This document shows, one piece after another, positions 22,054 to 35,182 of a stretch of 64,000 bases of DNA. Source of the DNA: Cannabis sativa (Eukaryota; Streptophyta; Magnoliopsida; Rosales; Cannabaceae). How positions within the stretch are numbered: position 1 is the stretch's first letter; every line of letters begins with the position of its first letter. The position numbers were made by a program, and so were the translations under genes. The DNA is taken from the NCBI RefSeq assembly GCF_029168945.1, contig NC_083604.1, positions 68,030,211-68,094,210 on the forward strand. Reading direction: 5' to 3'. The notes below the pieces were generated by a model. The model saw only the letters and a program-made list of their open reading frames with translations. It was not told the DNA's origin and searched no databases.

Positions 22054-25000
22054 CTTGCGCCCACCGTGGGGCCCTGACAATCAATCTAACAACAAAGCTA
22101 GGCATTCAATACAATGGAAGACATAGAAGAAGGGGAAATCGACATCAACACTCAAGTTGCTCAACTCATGACTCAAATGCGAGAGAATGATGAGCGAGTC
22201 TAAGCGCTTGAAGAGGATAATCAAACCTTCTGTAAGAAAAACAAGATGTTGAAAGAGAAGTTGGAGTCAATGTCAACCAACATGGCCACTCCACTGGACC
22301 AAAGCTCACAGTTCAGAGTTCCAATTAACCTAATGCAATCATTGGAATTGACTCCAATGAATGTGACCCAAACAATTGTATTCCCATAATCGATAATGGT
22401 AGGCTCAATGAGTCAGCACGGAGAAAGTTAACCAATTGGAGAACATCATGCGTCGACTAGAGTTCCTATGACCAACAGTAGCACTCCATTCGACATTCCA
22501 TCTCAAACCAATGGAGTTAACCCACCTGTACCTCCAGCTACAACAAATATGACGTCTGGTTTTATACAGAGTGACACCAGTCGACAACAAGAAGGCGTCA
22601 CCCTCGCAATGTCAACTGACACAAACTTTGCTGATATGTTCAACCTTCTGGGCCAACCTCACCAGTCTACGGGGGAAGTATGTCTTATATCAATTACAAC
22701 TGATTCATTACTAACTACTTCTACAATTGCAGGAAAAACAATGCCACATGAGAACACTTTTGACTTAGGGTTAGCACGTAGGATGGCGGAGATGGAGGCC
22801 CTGATCCATCGCATCCCCAGAGTGCCAACACCAATCAAAAAGAGTTTACCCAACAACTTTACTTACTCTCCCTTCTTGGATGTAGTTGCCCTAGTAGAGA
22901 TGTCGCAGAAGTTCAATTTTCCAACCATGAAACAATTTGATGGAACGACTGATCCTAACGATCACATCGGACAATATAAACAAAGAATGTTCACGACGAT
23001 AATTCCTCGTGACTTGCGTGAAGCTTGCATGTGTAAAGGGTTTGGGTCCAGCCTTGTCGGCCCAACCCTACAGTGGTACATTAATTTACAAAATAACTCA
23101 ATATCTTCATTTGCAAAACTAACTGATGTGTTTGTTGAGCAATTTGCTAGCAGCAAGAAACTCGAGAAACTTTTAGACGACCTATACCGCATCAAGCAAA
23201 AGCGAGGTGAATCACTTCGAGACTACGTGGGAAGATTTAACAGAGAGAAAGTTTCCATTCCTTATTCCAACGTAGATACTAATATTATAGCCTTCCGCCA
23301 AGGACTTCATATGGAGTCTGATCTTTACAAAGAGCTCACTAAGTACCCGTGTCGTACCATGGAAGATGTTTTGGCAAAGGCATGGCCTCAAATAAAATGG
23401 GAAGAAGATAAGCCAACCTACCTTCCCAAGTATTCACATCAAATCGTCGAGATTCAAGGAGTAAAAGGGTTGAAAGAAATAAGCTAGAGCCATATCTCGT
23501 AGGATGGCAGGGATCGGACAGACAAAGGTCTTTCAATTCTCACGAGCCTACAAGTATAAATAGACAAGCTATTCGAGACTACAATCTAAATGTTCAACCT
23601 ACTCAAAATAATTCCATAATGAAGAACATGGGAAATGGTATACGATGGCCCAAAAAAAAAACCAAAGTACCACTAAACAAGCGAGATACAACAAAATGGT
23701 GTGACTTCCATTCACACTACAGTCACACCGAATGCATTGCTCTAAGGTTCGAAGTACAAGGATTTCTCAAGAGAGGCCACCTAAAAGACCTTTTGACAGA
23801 AAAAGGAAAGGTGGCCATGGCATCTGAAAGTGAGAAAGGGGGTGAGAATAGACCTCCTACACCACTAGAGCCACCCCTTCAAAAGAAAATAATCAATGTA
23901 ATCTTTGGGGCATCAGAAATAAGTGGAGTCACATACTCAGCGGCCAAAAGACACACCCGAGAAGCAGCCAATCCACAATCAGTCAAACTAGTCACTTGAC
24001 GGCACAGACTGTCAACTTCGTTGACAATGAAGCCTCAAATTTGATTAACCCTCGCCATGATGCACTTGTTATTTCATTATATATTGCCAATTGTGTGACC
24101 AAAAGAGTTCTCATTGATAATGGGAGCTCAGCTAACGTTTTATTTCTTGATGCCATCAGGGAAATGGGACTTGACGAAAGTTCAATAATTAGAAAGTCTA
24201 CAATTTTAATTAGTTTCAGTGGGGAGCAGAAGTACACAATCGGGGAAATCATTCTACCTGTGTACGCTGAGGGCGTGAATGAGCAAACTAGATTCCTAGT
24301 GATCGACAGCCCTTCAGCCTACAATGTAATCCTCGGTCAACCTTGGATCCATGCCATGCATGTTGTACCATGCACTTACCATCAAGGCATCAGGTTCCCG
24401 ACAAAATGGGGTATCAAAGAAATCTAGGGAGTTCAAAAAATTGCAAGAGATTGTTACCAGAATACATTCAAGGAGAAGTCAATGACCATGTAGCAACTAC
24501 AGCAAGAACTTTTGCACCTTACACTTGACGAGCCACAAATGGAGGACCTCGATGAAATAGAGATCAACCTAGATAACTTGGAGCATAAAGTACAAATAGG
24601 CACAAAACTTACTCCAGACTTCAGAGCCAGACTCATACAATTCCTAAGAAAACATCGAGATTGATTTGCATGGTCACATGAAGATATGTGTTAGGTTATT
24701 TTTAGTATTAATTTTAGTATATTTTTAATTTTGTTTAAATCGTGTTTGGAGCATTTTTACGCTTGTTATCTTTTATTTGTTCAGATTTAAAATAGAAGAA
24801 GATTAGAAAATATCAGAGGAAAAATATGGAAAAAAAAAAGATAAAGTTATCTCACAAAAAGATGAAATTTGAAATAGAGAAAATTATGCAAAAAAATAAA
24901 GTTGAAACTTCAAGCCTGAATTCGACTATCTTCTGCTTAGATTTTGAAAAAGGTCAAAGCATAAAAGTTATATATCTCTCTTTTATTTTTTTCGGAACAT

Positions 25001-28000
25001 CATGAATCATCCAATTCAAAGCAATATAAAGAGAGTTATGGCCAAAATACTATCAATCGACGCAGCAGAAAAATTACCGTCGAACTCCAACACGTGCCGC
25101 GACATGATAAAGCTGGCCCGCGGCCCGCCCCCCTAAACCGCCCAAAAATCATCTTTTTCTCTCATGTGGGCTTTGGTGGTTTCCTAATTCGAATAGGCAT
25201 TTAACATGTACATTTTTCTATCTTTTTAGTCCCTGAAAGCCTATATAAAGGGTGAACTGAAGTTAATTTCAGTGAAGCGAATTTAGAGGGAAAAAAGGAG
25301 TACGAATTTTAGAGACCAAAGTCAATACTGGAGGCATTCTACAGAGGGTTTTCAGCATTATTTTATTCTCTATCTTCTTCTCTTTCTTAAAGTTAATATG
25401 TGTGATTTTGCTTCTATGAACATGTGTAGCTAAACACTTGATTAGGGTTAGATGGATATTGTTTGATATTGCTTTATGGTATTAATATGATTTATTTTCC
25501 CTCAATTTCTATGTATTCTATTTCATTCGTGCTTAACTAATTTTAATTGCCTGATCACCAACTAACTGTCTATGATTTTGATGCGAAATCTGAAAAGTGA
25601 GTGTTAATTATGCTATAGTGAAATAGAACTGAATTTCTATATATGACGAGAGTACCTATATAGTTTAGATAGCTTATAGGGTTTCTGTGTTTAATACCTG
25701 TTGCATGTTAAATTTATCACGAGAGTAGAAAGTTTGCATGTGATTGAGATTTATATATCTGAGAAGACTATAAATTACCTTAGTAAACCTGTTATTGCAT
25801 AGAAATTGATTATAGGGAGACAATCATATTATGTCATAATCAATAGAAACAATTGAAGTCGAAGTCCTAGTTTTTATTAACTGTTAATTTTCTTATTAGT
25901 TTAATTGCTTATTCTCGCACGGTTTTTATTTTCTAGTTTTAATCCTTTCTTAATTTTTATTAAACCAAATAGAAGTAAAAGTTTAATTTTAACGTACTTA
26001 ACTACAATCCTCGTGGGATCGACCTCACTCTTGGTCAGTCTATTACTTGTAAACGATACGTGCACTTGCATGTGTAAAATATCACAACAATAAGTTGTAG
26101 TTCACCGACTCCAAGTCAACCTAGACTACCCTCTAGTCAGACAAAAAAGGAGGAAGTTCGCTCTTGAGAGAAATTAAATCATCAATGAAGAAATTCAGAA
26201 GCTGATAGATATTGGTTCAGTCAGAGAAGTAGACTACCCGGAATGGCTACCAAATGTAGTCGTGGTGAAGAAGACAAATAGAAAATAACGAGTGTGTATT
26301 GACTTTACAGACTTAAACAAGGCGTGCACGAAGGACTCTTTTCCTCTACCACACATTGACATGGTGGTTGACGTGACCGTAGGTTACGAACTCCTTAGTT
26401 TCATGGATGCCTTTTCAGGCTACAACCAGATTCTCAAGCATCTAGACGACCAAGAAAAGACCGCCTTTGTGACAGAACGCGGATCTTTCTACTACAAAGT
26501 CATGTCGTTCGGTCTTAAAAATACTAAAGCTACTTACCAGAGACTCGTCAATAAAATGTTTGCATAAATGTTGGGAAACACGATGGAAGTCTACATTGAC
26601 GACATGCTCATCAAATCCCTTGTTGTTGACCAACATATCAACCACCCGAGACAAGAATTTGAGGTACTTAGAAAATATAAATCCTACTAAATGTTCTGTC
26701 TTCAGGAAAATTCTTAGATTACCTGGTGACAAAAAGGGGGATTGAAGCCAACCCAGACAAGATCAGATCAGTTAAAAACATTCAATCACCAACCTGCATT
26801 AAAGATGTCCAACGTCTAACTGGAAGGCTGGCAACGCTTAGTCGCTTCATCTCTCGATCTTCAGACAAATGTCACTTATTTTTTAGCACTCTGAGAAAGG
26901 TCAAAGATTTTGTTTGGACTGAAGAATGTGAAACCACATTACAACAACTGAAACAGTACTTGACGTCACCTTTGTTACTGTCGGAACCAAAAAATGGAGA
27001 ATCACTCTACCTATACCTTGCTGTCTCAGACACGGCTGTCAGTGCAGTTCTTGTGAGGGAAGAAGAAGGAAAACAACTGCCAGTATAAAATGTTAGTAAG
27101 ACATTACTTGATACAGAAACACGCTACAGTCAACTGGAGAAACTTGCACTTGCCTTAATCACCGCTGCGCATAAACTCCAACCATATTTCCAATGTCATC
27201 AGATTATTGTAGTCTCAGGCTACCTCTTACGGAGCATATTTCACAAGCCCGAGCTTTCTGAATGACTGACAAAGTGGGCCGTAGAATTGAGCGAGTATGA
27301 CATAGTCTACCAGCCCATAACATTGATCAAATCACAAGTCCTAGCTAATTTCATCGCAGACTTCATATCAACCGCAAAAGACCAAGCTGACAAAGAATTA
27401 CTATGTCTAAATGCTGAGTCGAAATCAAAATGGACTCTATCGGTTGACGGCTCGAGTAATTTTAGAGGCAGTGGACTAGGCATAGTCCTCACCTCACCTG
27501 AAGGCGACGTCATTCAACAAGTAGTTCACTTTGAATTCAAAGCCACTAACAACGAAACTGAATACGAAGTGTTGATTGCAGAATTGAGTTTGCAAAAAGT
27601 ATGGGCATCAAAAGAATACATATCAACTCCCACTCCCAACTTGTTGTCAATCAACTCAACAGATCCTACCAAGCACGAGAAGTGAAAATGACAGCCTACT
27701 TAATTCTGGTAAAAAATTTACAGTCTACTTTCATTGAGTTTTCTATTGTGCAGATTCCTAGATTGGAAAATAGCCAAGCAGATGCATTAGCCAACCTCGG
27801 CTCAGCCATGCAGACGAAGTCAACAATAGCTATCCCAATCATCCACTTGCAATGGCCTGCCGTGTGGAGGGAAACCAGTAATCAAATTTCAAACCCAGTG
27901 AGAACTACGTGTTGGATGACTCTAATAATCGATTATTTGCAAAATGGAGAATTACCGGTCGACCGCAACGAATCTCGTTGACTCCAAGCAAAGGCCGCCA

Positions 28001-29141
28001 GATTCACCATGGTAGATGGACAACTATACAAGAGATCATTTTTCAGACCTCTTCTCAGATGTGTTACATCTTACGAGGTGCAATATGTTCTCACTGACCT
28101 ACACGAAGGAGAATGAGATAATCATTCTGGAGCACGGAGTCTCAACAATGAAGCGCTCACCGCAGGCCACTATTGGCCTACAATGAGGGCTGATTCAATT
28201 AACCATGTTCGTCGCTGTGACAAATGGCAACAATTCGCTTAAGTCTCACATCTACTGCCTGAAAGATTAAATCCTATTGGATCCCCTTGGCCATTTATGA
28301 AATGGGGGTGGATATAGTTGGCAAGCTACCCACCGCTCTTGGACAACGAATGTATACATGCTCGCGTTAACAGACTACTTCATGAAATGGGTAAAGGTTG
28401 AATCTTTTCAGCGTATTCGAGACCGAGAAATGAAGAGTTTTGTCTGGAAACACATCATTTGTAGGTTCGGAGTACCAAAAGAAATTGTGACACATAACGA
28501 ATCCCAATTCATCAGCAATGACTTCAAGGATTTTTGCAAGAGGTGGGGTATTCAACTAAGTTTCTCCACCCCAAGATACCCTCAAGCTAATGGTCAAGCT
28601 GAATCCACAAACAAAACCATCATTGGAACGCTCAAGAAAATATTAGAAAAAGTCAAAGGGAGATGGGCAGATGAACTTCTAGGAGTCCTTTGGTCTTACC
28701 GAACAACTGCAAGAACATCGACTGGAGAAAAACCTTTCTCCCTAACCTATGGAGCAGAAGTAGTCATTCTAGTTGAACAAGACCTCCCAACGGCTCGACT
28801 CATACATGCAACAGAGGACCACAATGACAGCCAACTGTGCCATAACCTTGACTTGATCGATGAACACAGAGATCAAGCACTGATAAGAGTAGCAGCCTAC
28901 CAATAGAAGATTGCAAAACACTTCAACAAGAGCATAAGGACTATGAATTTCAAAGAAAGAGATTGGGTCCTCCACAGAATTTTCCAAAACACTCAAGAGC
29001 CAGGCACCGATAAACTTGGACCAACCTGGGAAGGTACGTACCAAATAACCATGGTCGTAGGACGAGGGGTATACAAACTCTAAGCCCAAGATGGACGAAC
29101 CATAAGTAATAGTTGGAATGCAATCCACCTCAAAATGTAAC
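22054..29141 (+). mobile_element. Decayed Tat-type Ty3/gypsy element, interrupted by a solo LTR
   Basis: The primer-site region TTGCGCCCACCGTGGGG (22055-22071) is the form common in Tat/Retand-like elements. The gag start at 22114 (MEDIEEGEI) has an early stop. The gag domain is at about 22880-23330 (FDGTTDPNDHIGQYK, PTLQWYINL, ESLRDYVGRFN). Protease is at about 24110 (VLIDNGSSANVLF). RT is at 26290-26640 (VCIDFTDLNKAC, FMDAFSGYNQI, YIDDML), RNase H at 27429 onward (WTLSVDGSSNFRGSGLGIVL), and integrase at 28100-28900 (GVPKEIVTHNESQF, PQANGQAESTNK). The order RT-RNaseH-integrase is that of Ty3/gypsy. Many stops and frameshifts are present. The second integrase catalytic Asp (DNGxQF in active copies) reads His here. 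LTR boundaries were not resolved. Confidence 0.85.
24689..26089 (+). mobile_element. Solo LTR, Athila-like, inside the Tat pol region
   Basis: 1401 bp, starts TGTTAGGTTATTTTT and ends ATATCACAACA. It is flanked by ATATG (24684-24688) and ATAAG (26090-26094), a 5-bp duplication with one mismatch. It splits the Tat sequence between FAWSHEDM and the VHRLQVNLDYPLVRQKRR segment that normally follows. It shares start, end and much of its interior with the solo LTR at 61458-62766. No internal retrotransposon region remains, as expected after LTR-LTR recombination. Confidence 0.85.
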
Positions 29142-29598
29142 ACTTCTGATCTTTTTTCTCTCAATTACTTGCTTTATTCAATTTTGTTAATATTTTTTTT
29201 TCACATTAATAGTTTTTAAAGAACATATTCAATATTTTTAAATGTATAAATGAAAAAACTTTTTCTTAAATAAATAATAAAACTTAATAAACTTCTTTAC
29301 CCTTCACGAGTAAACTTCAATTTTAAATTTAATAATAAAATTTAAAAATTAAAAAAAATTATAAACTTAACAAACTATCCGTATAGTTCCCCCCAAATAG
29401 GGCAAATAAGTTTACTCAAAATTTAAGAGGGTTTAATATATCTCAAATATTATATATATATATCATTTCTTTCTTCACTAATTATTTCCCAATCATAATT
29501 ATCACAACTATGTTTCCTAAGATGAAAATGAAAGTATATTTTTCCTCATCAAAAAACCCCTCATCAGAAAACCAAAGGAACTTAATGTAGAGTCAAGG
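29142..29598. other. AT-rich spacer upstream of the E2-like gene
   Basis: May include decayed 3' LTR of the Tat element. A TA-rich run at about 29445-29463 lies about 140 bp before the E2-like ATG and could serve as its TATA region. Confidence 0.35.
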
Positions 29599-30242
29599 AT
29601 GAGAAGAGAACTTAAACTAAAACAAAAAAGAGAATATTTGAATGTATCTCCAATTCTTGTTAACTACAAACTCGTGGCTAAGAATGACATGTTTCGTTTC
29701 ATAGGAACAATCATTGGCCCTTCTGATACTCCATACGAGGGCGGGATTTTCAAACAATCTATCAAAATATCTCGCAATTATCCTTTCTCTCCTCCCAAAA
29801 TTATTTTCATTACCAAGGTCAGTCTATCTCTCTTCACTTTTCACTCCTCACTATTATTTGTTTGTTATTATAGTGTATTGGGTTATAAGTTTCTCTTTAT
29901 TTTAGTCATCGATCTCTCAAAAAATAATGATCAAATCGGTCTTATAAATGTAATATTTGGTATATTAGCTTTTCAACTTTTATTTTTATGATTTTGTATG
30001 TGTATATGTAGATTTTCCATCCGAACATATCTAAAAACAGGATTATCCATGTTAATATTTCGCAAAATGATTGGACCCCAGGGTTCACTATCAAGGTATT
30101 ATTGTTAGCCATATGCTTGCTCCTTAATGATCCAAATCCAGAAGACCCTATTAACCCTATCTATGTTTTATACCGACAAGACATAAAAGCTTACTACAAG
30201 AAAGCAATGGAATGGACTAAAAAGTCTGCCATGTCTTATTAA
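29599..30242 (+). CDS. E2 ubiquitin-conjugating-enzyme-like protein lacking the catalytic cysteine
   Basis: Two exons, 29599-29817 and 30012-30242, are joined at a GT (29818) and AG (30010-30011) in phase 0. They give a 149-aa protein ending at TAA, close to the ~148 aa of plant UBC8-type E2s. The UBC fold landmarks are present: TIIGPSDTPYEGG, NYPFSPPKIIF, FHPNIS (the HPN motif), DWTPGFTI and DPNPEDP. The intron sits where I recall one in UBC8-type genes, just before the HPN motif, so this is not a retrocopy. At the residue that accepts ubiquitin (SICLDIL in active E2s) it reads IIHVNIS: residue 86 is His, not Cys. It could not form the ubiquitin thioester. It may be a recent pseudogene with an intact frame, or a UEV-like non-catalytic protein. 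Expression is unknown. Confidence 0.7.
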
Positions 30243-31468
30243 TTTGGCTTTTCGTAGAATTCTCTATGGATCTATGAGATTGGGTATCAAATTATGTGAT
30301 TTTATTATTTAGGGTTTTGCAAGACTTATCGTTATGACATTTTTATAATCCTTATGATGAACTTTTTCCTTTTCAGCTTATAAAGAGATTTTGTTGGGAA
30401 CTAATATTTTTATAGCTAGGTTAGCATAAATAATAAGAGGAGTTTTAGCAATCTAGACGCTTAGGAGAGATTGATTAAAATAAAGCTTGAAGAGTTTCAG
30501 ATTGCTCTGCATAAAGATCCTTCTAATGTGGAGTTAATGGTAGCTGTAAAGGAAGCAAGAATTGAGCATATAAAAAATTCAGTAGCTTATCTTTCTTTTT
30601 TAAGATAAAAAGTTGAAAATTCTTGGTTAAATTAATGAAGGTGATTCCAACTCCAAGTTGTTTCATGTTAGTCTATAGTAGAGAAGAATTTAAAATACCA
30701 TTTATGTTATAAAGGATGAAGATGGGAATTTGGTGAATGAAGCAGAGTTGCTTAAGAAAGCTTTCTTTCATTTCTATACTAATCTTCTGTGAAATTTTTA
30801 TGATCAGAGACATAATAAAGTTATTATCAAGATTGTACAAGAAGGTCTAATTATGACTAATGAGCATAATCAAATTCTCATGGCCCCTTATACTACATAA
30901 GAAATTAAGAAAGCACTTTTCTCAATTCTAAATAACAAAGTGTCAAGTCTGGATGAATTTAGTAGTGATTTTTATAAAGAAACTTGAGATAAGATTGGCA
31001 AAGATTTTACGGAAGCAATCCTTTTAGTTTTGGCCTTATGGAAGCTTCTTAAGGAGGTAAACACTACTACAAAATATACTTTTGGTGTCGGTTAGAGTAA
31101 CGTTTTTTAAAAAAAAAAAAAAAAGCTGACACTAAAAATCACCTCAAGTCTTTGGTCTCAGTTTATAACTGACACCTTTAATGACTTTTAGTGTCAGTTA
31201 GTAGTCCGACACTAAAAGTATAACCGAGACAAAAATTATTTAAAAAAAATATATACTAATTATAAGTCTCGGTTTATATTCGACACTAAAAGTTTATTTA
31301 GTCTCGGTTATAAACTGAGACCAAAGGACTGATTAAAAAAAGTCCAAAATAAAAAGCCCAATGAAAACCCTACTATATATACATATTATTCTTTTAAAAA
31401 AAAAAAATTCAAACCCCCTCTCTCTTTCTGCCTCACGAAACCTCTCTCTCTTTCTGCCGACTCACGTA

Positions 31469-31620
<152 letters not shown>

Positions 31621-31626
31621 CACGAA

Positions 31627-31955
31627 ATCCTTGGATTGTTTTGGGCTGGATATGATAGGACCACTTTCTTGATGAAAGAGTCACGGATTTGCATCATATT
31701 CAGGGTGTATGGCTCGCCGGAGGGGGATCAGAGGGCGTATTCTCGATCGATTTCCGAGTAAGAGAAGCGAAGGACGTTGGATCTAGTCAGAGGGTTGAGA
31801 AGGAGGGCGGAGGGGGTTTCGTCGAGGATTACGAGCCAGCCATAAGAAGAGTCGCAACAACGCATGTCGTGTGGTAAAGCTTCAGGAAGGTTGAGAGATT
31901 GAAAAAGGCAGCGCGATGGAGTCGGCGGTGGCGGGGTTTGGGTAGCATCAGCCAT
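31627..31955 (-). pseudogene. Captured DUF295 (KIB/F-box-associated) gene fragment
   Basis: On the minus strand from 31955 the frame reads MADATQTPPPPTPSRC, then SLNLPEALPH, RCCDSSYGWLVILDE, ALLLNPLTR. After a frame break near 31728 it continues SGEPYTLNMMQIRDSFIKK and VVLSYPAQNNPR before a stop near 31625. The series 'LNLPE - CCGSS-GWL - LLNPLTR - VVLSS-P' is the hallmark of the plant DUF295 beta-propeller domain, found C-terminal to F-boxes. Only part of one domain is present, with no F-box, and it is frameshifted. It is a fragment carried by the CACTA element, not a gene. It is GC-richer than the surrounding transposon ends. Confidence 0.65.
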
Positions 31956-34090
31956 GGAAGTTGTGGAGATAGGTTGTTTGGGGTACTAGGTACGCGAGTT
32001 CCGACATCTGTTCGAGACCGTTCCAGACCGATTGTACAAATTCTGGAGGATTTAGGGTTTTTATTAAATTATGTTATTTATTTTAAATAAAATCATATGT
32101 AATATAATATTTGTTATAATTTATATATTATACTATATTTATTATTTATTGTAATGGATATTTTGTAATATGTAATTTGTTGTGTAATAATAATCTTTAA
32201 ATGCATTATTAAAATTTAATGTATTTTTATATTTTTTAATTTATCTGTATAATTTATTTTAATTATATAATATTTCATATTTTGTATTTTGGAATTACTA
32301 AAGTCTATTTTAATAATTATTTTTTTTGCAAATACCCCTTTTAGTCTCGATTTTAAACCGACACTAAAGGAAAATATATAAATATACACTTTTAGTCTCG
32401 GTTTTAAAATGACATTAAAAGCTCTTTAGTCTCAGTTTATAACCGACACCAAAATTTTAACTTTTTGTCACTGTAGTATAAGTGTCGGTTTTATGAACCG
32501 ACACTAAAGGTATAAGTCTCAGTTTTAAACTGAGACTAAAAGTGCATTTTGTAGTAGTGAAACTTTACTAGTTTAACTCTGATTCTAAAGATTAAATGTC
32601 TATCTAGTGTGAGTGATATTAGACCCATTGTTTGCTGCAATGTGATCTATAAAATTATCATCAAAGTATTATGTAATATACTAAGACAAGTGCTACCAAG
32701 TTTGATTGCTGATAATCAGAGTGGTTTTGCACATGGGAGATACATTGGGCATAATAATTTAATCTGTCAAGACTTGGTTAAACAGTATGGGAGGCTACAT
32801 AATAGTTCTTCTTATATGATCAATATAGACTTGAAGAAAGCATATGATATGGTGGAATGGGGGGGTTTATAAAAGAAATGTCAATTGCTCTTAGTTTTTC
32901 TATGAAATTTGTCAACTTAGTTATGGAGTGTGTCACAACTCCAAAAATTTTCTTAATGATTAATTAATGGCAATTTGTATGGATATTTTCTTCTAAGAGT
33001 GGGCTCAACATGGGGATTTGATGTCTCCCATTTTGTTTATGTTGGTGATGGAGTATATCTCAAGATTGCTTGCTAAGGTGTCTCAGATGAATGTTGTAAA
33101 CACCATCCAAGATGTAAAACTTTAAAGTTGAACCAACTGTGTTTCATTGATGATCTTTTACTCTTCTCAAGTGGGGATTTGCAGCCAGTGATGCTTCTCT
33201 TGAGAACCTTCAAAAAATTATCTGAATCATCAGGTTTTCATGCTAACATAAGCAAGACTTCTATCTTTTGTTCAGGTATTTAAAAAGAGGATGAGCAACA
33301 CATTTTGGATTGTTCGTGGTATACTAAGATCTCACTGCCTTTCAGGTATTTGTGTATCCCTATTTTCTCTAAAAAAAAATTCAAAAATTGAGTGTGATAA
33401 TATTTTGAAAATATGGGTTCTAGAATTTGACTTTGGAATTCTAGAAATATATCTTATGTTGGGAGGTGTGTGATAATTAATTTAGTTTTTATTATTGTCC
33501 ATTCTTCTTAGACACAATTAATGGTGTTGCCAAAGTATATTTTAGAGCAGATAAATAAAATTTGTAGAGCCTTTTCGTGAAAAAGTTCCTATGATGCTCA
33601 AGGGTCGGGTTTGGTTGCTTGGCAACAGATTTATAATCCTAAAGTTGTTGGTGGTTTAGCATCTCAAAATACTGAACAATAGAACTTTAGGGCTCCAGGA
33701 AGATATGTTTGAGATATTTCTCTGGATAAAGTTAGCCTTTGTGTAAGTGGAACCACTCGGTATATCTTAAAGGCTAAGATTGTTGGAGTTATAGTTCTCC
33801 ACAAAGCTCTATTTGGTATTGGTAAAAAAATATTGAGATTAAGGAGGCAATCAATGGAAAAAAAAGGACTTGGAGAAATTTAAAGGTATGAATTTTAATA
33901 TTACTAATCTCTGTAAAAATCTTAAAACATCTCATTTGTAGAAAGTGTGGTATGCTTTCATTTGGGACATATTTAGCTGTCTAAAACATAAAGTTATTAT
34001 ATAAGCTCAAAAATTATATCACCTCAATCTACTTTCTAAGGGAATCGTTTTATTATGCGGAAGCATATGTTTTTTACCATTGTCGATAAA

Positions 34091-34732
34091 GATAATTAAA
34101 CTTAGAAGTAACATTTTAGTTTCTTTACTAAAAAATAAATTTTAAATACCAGCTAATTTCTAAAATAACTTATAAGAAACTAATTTTTTTTAAACAAATT
34201 CTCTCTTTAAGAAAACTTCTCCAACCACATTAGTAATTATTTAGGCTCATAAATTATACTATCGCGAGATACTCTTCAAAGTGATCACTTTGATAAGTAT
34301 ATATTTTTTTCGCCTTTTCAGAGAAGATGATAAAAAATAAATATAACTTTTAAGGTTTTTTTCTAATTAATTAATATAAAAAAAATGTCCAAAAAAAATA
34401 CTTAAAAAATAATCAACCTTTAAATTTTAACAAAATTTAATAAATTAATCAATTTGATGATGAGTTACTAAAAAGTCGGTTATTATTTCAAATTTTAATG
34501 TTATTAGATTGTAGTTTTATTAAATTTATGTTAAAGAGCAATTTTAATAAATTTTCAAAATAAATATATGTACCAAGTAGTATGTCAACTATCATAAAAT
34601 AAATTATATTTCAAAATAATAAATAACTATTATTATACTAATTTTGATTACATTACTAAAATGTACAAGTTGGTTGGTGTTTATCTTTCATATTTGGTTA
34701 TATAAGGTGATTCCTCATTTGACGAGTCAAGA
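34091..34732. other. AT-rich spacer, nothing recognised
   Basis: No open frame with a domain and no repeat ends were seen. Confidence 0.4.
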
Positions 34733-34853
34733 CACTACAAATAATTTTACTTTTAGTTACAACAAAATTTGTGGCTAAAAGTAAAAAAATTATGACTAAT
34801 TATAAAATATCATTTTTATGTTGTGACTAAAAGGTCCACGGCTAAAAGTATTA

Positions 34854-35063
34854 CGCTACAACAAATCTAATTTTTTAGGGGTGACAATGTCGCCCCTATT
34901 GTCAGGCGACTTTTTTGTCGCCCCTAATAGTACTTTTAGGCGCGAATTATTAGAGGCGACCTTTTAGGGGCGACATGTCTTCTCTAAAAGTCATTACATG
35001 AGATTTATTGTTGTTTTAGGGGTGACTTTTGTCGCCCCTAATAAGTGTATTTGTTGTATAGTG
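34854..35063. mobile_element. 210-bp CACTA-like MITE nested in the larger element
   Basis: Ends CGCTACAACAAAT and ATTTGTTGTATAGTG, with perfect 3-bp duplication TTA (34851-34853, 35064-35066). The interior is made of GTCGCCCCTA / TAGGGGCGAC words in opposite orientations, so it should fold into a hairpin. Confidence 0.8.
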
Positions 35064-35182
35064 TTAGTCACGATTACAATTTTGTTGTGACTAAATATAT
35101 TTTTAGTCACAATACTTGTTGTAACTAAAACTAAATTAGTGACAACTTGTAACTAAACGTTATGTTTTAGTCACAATTAACT

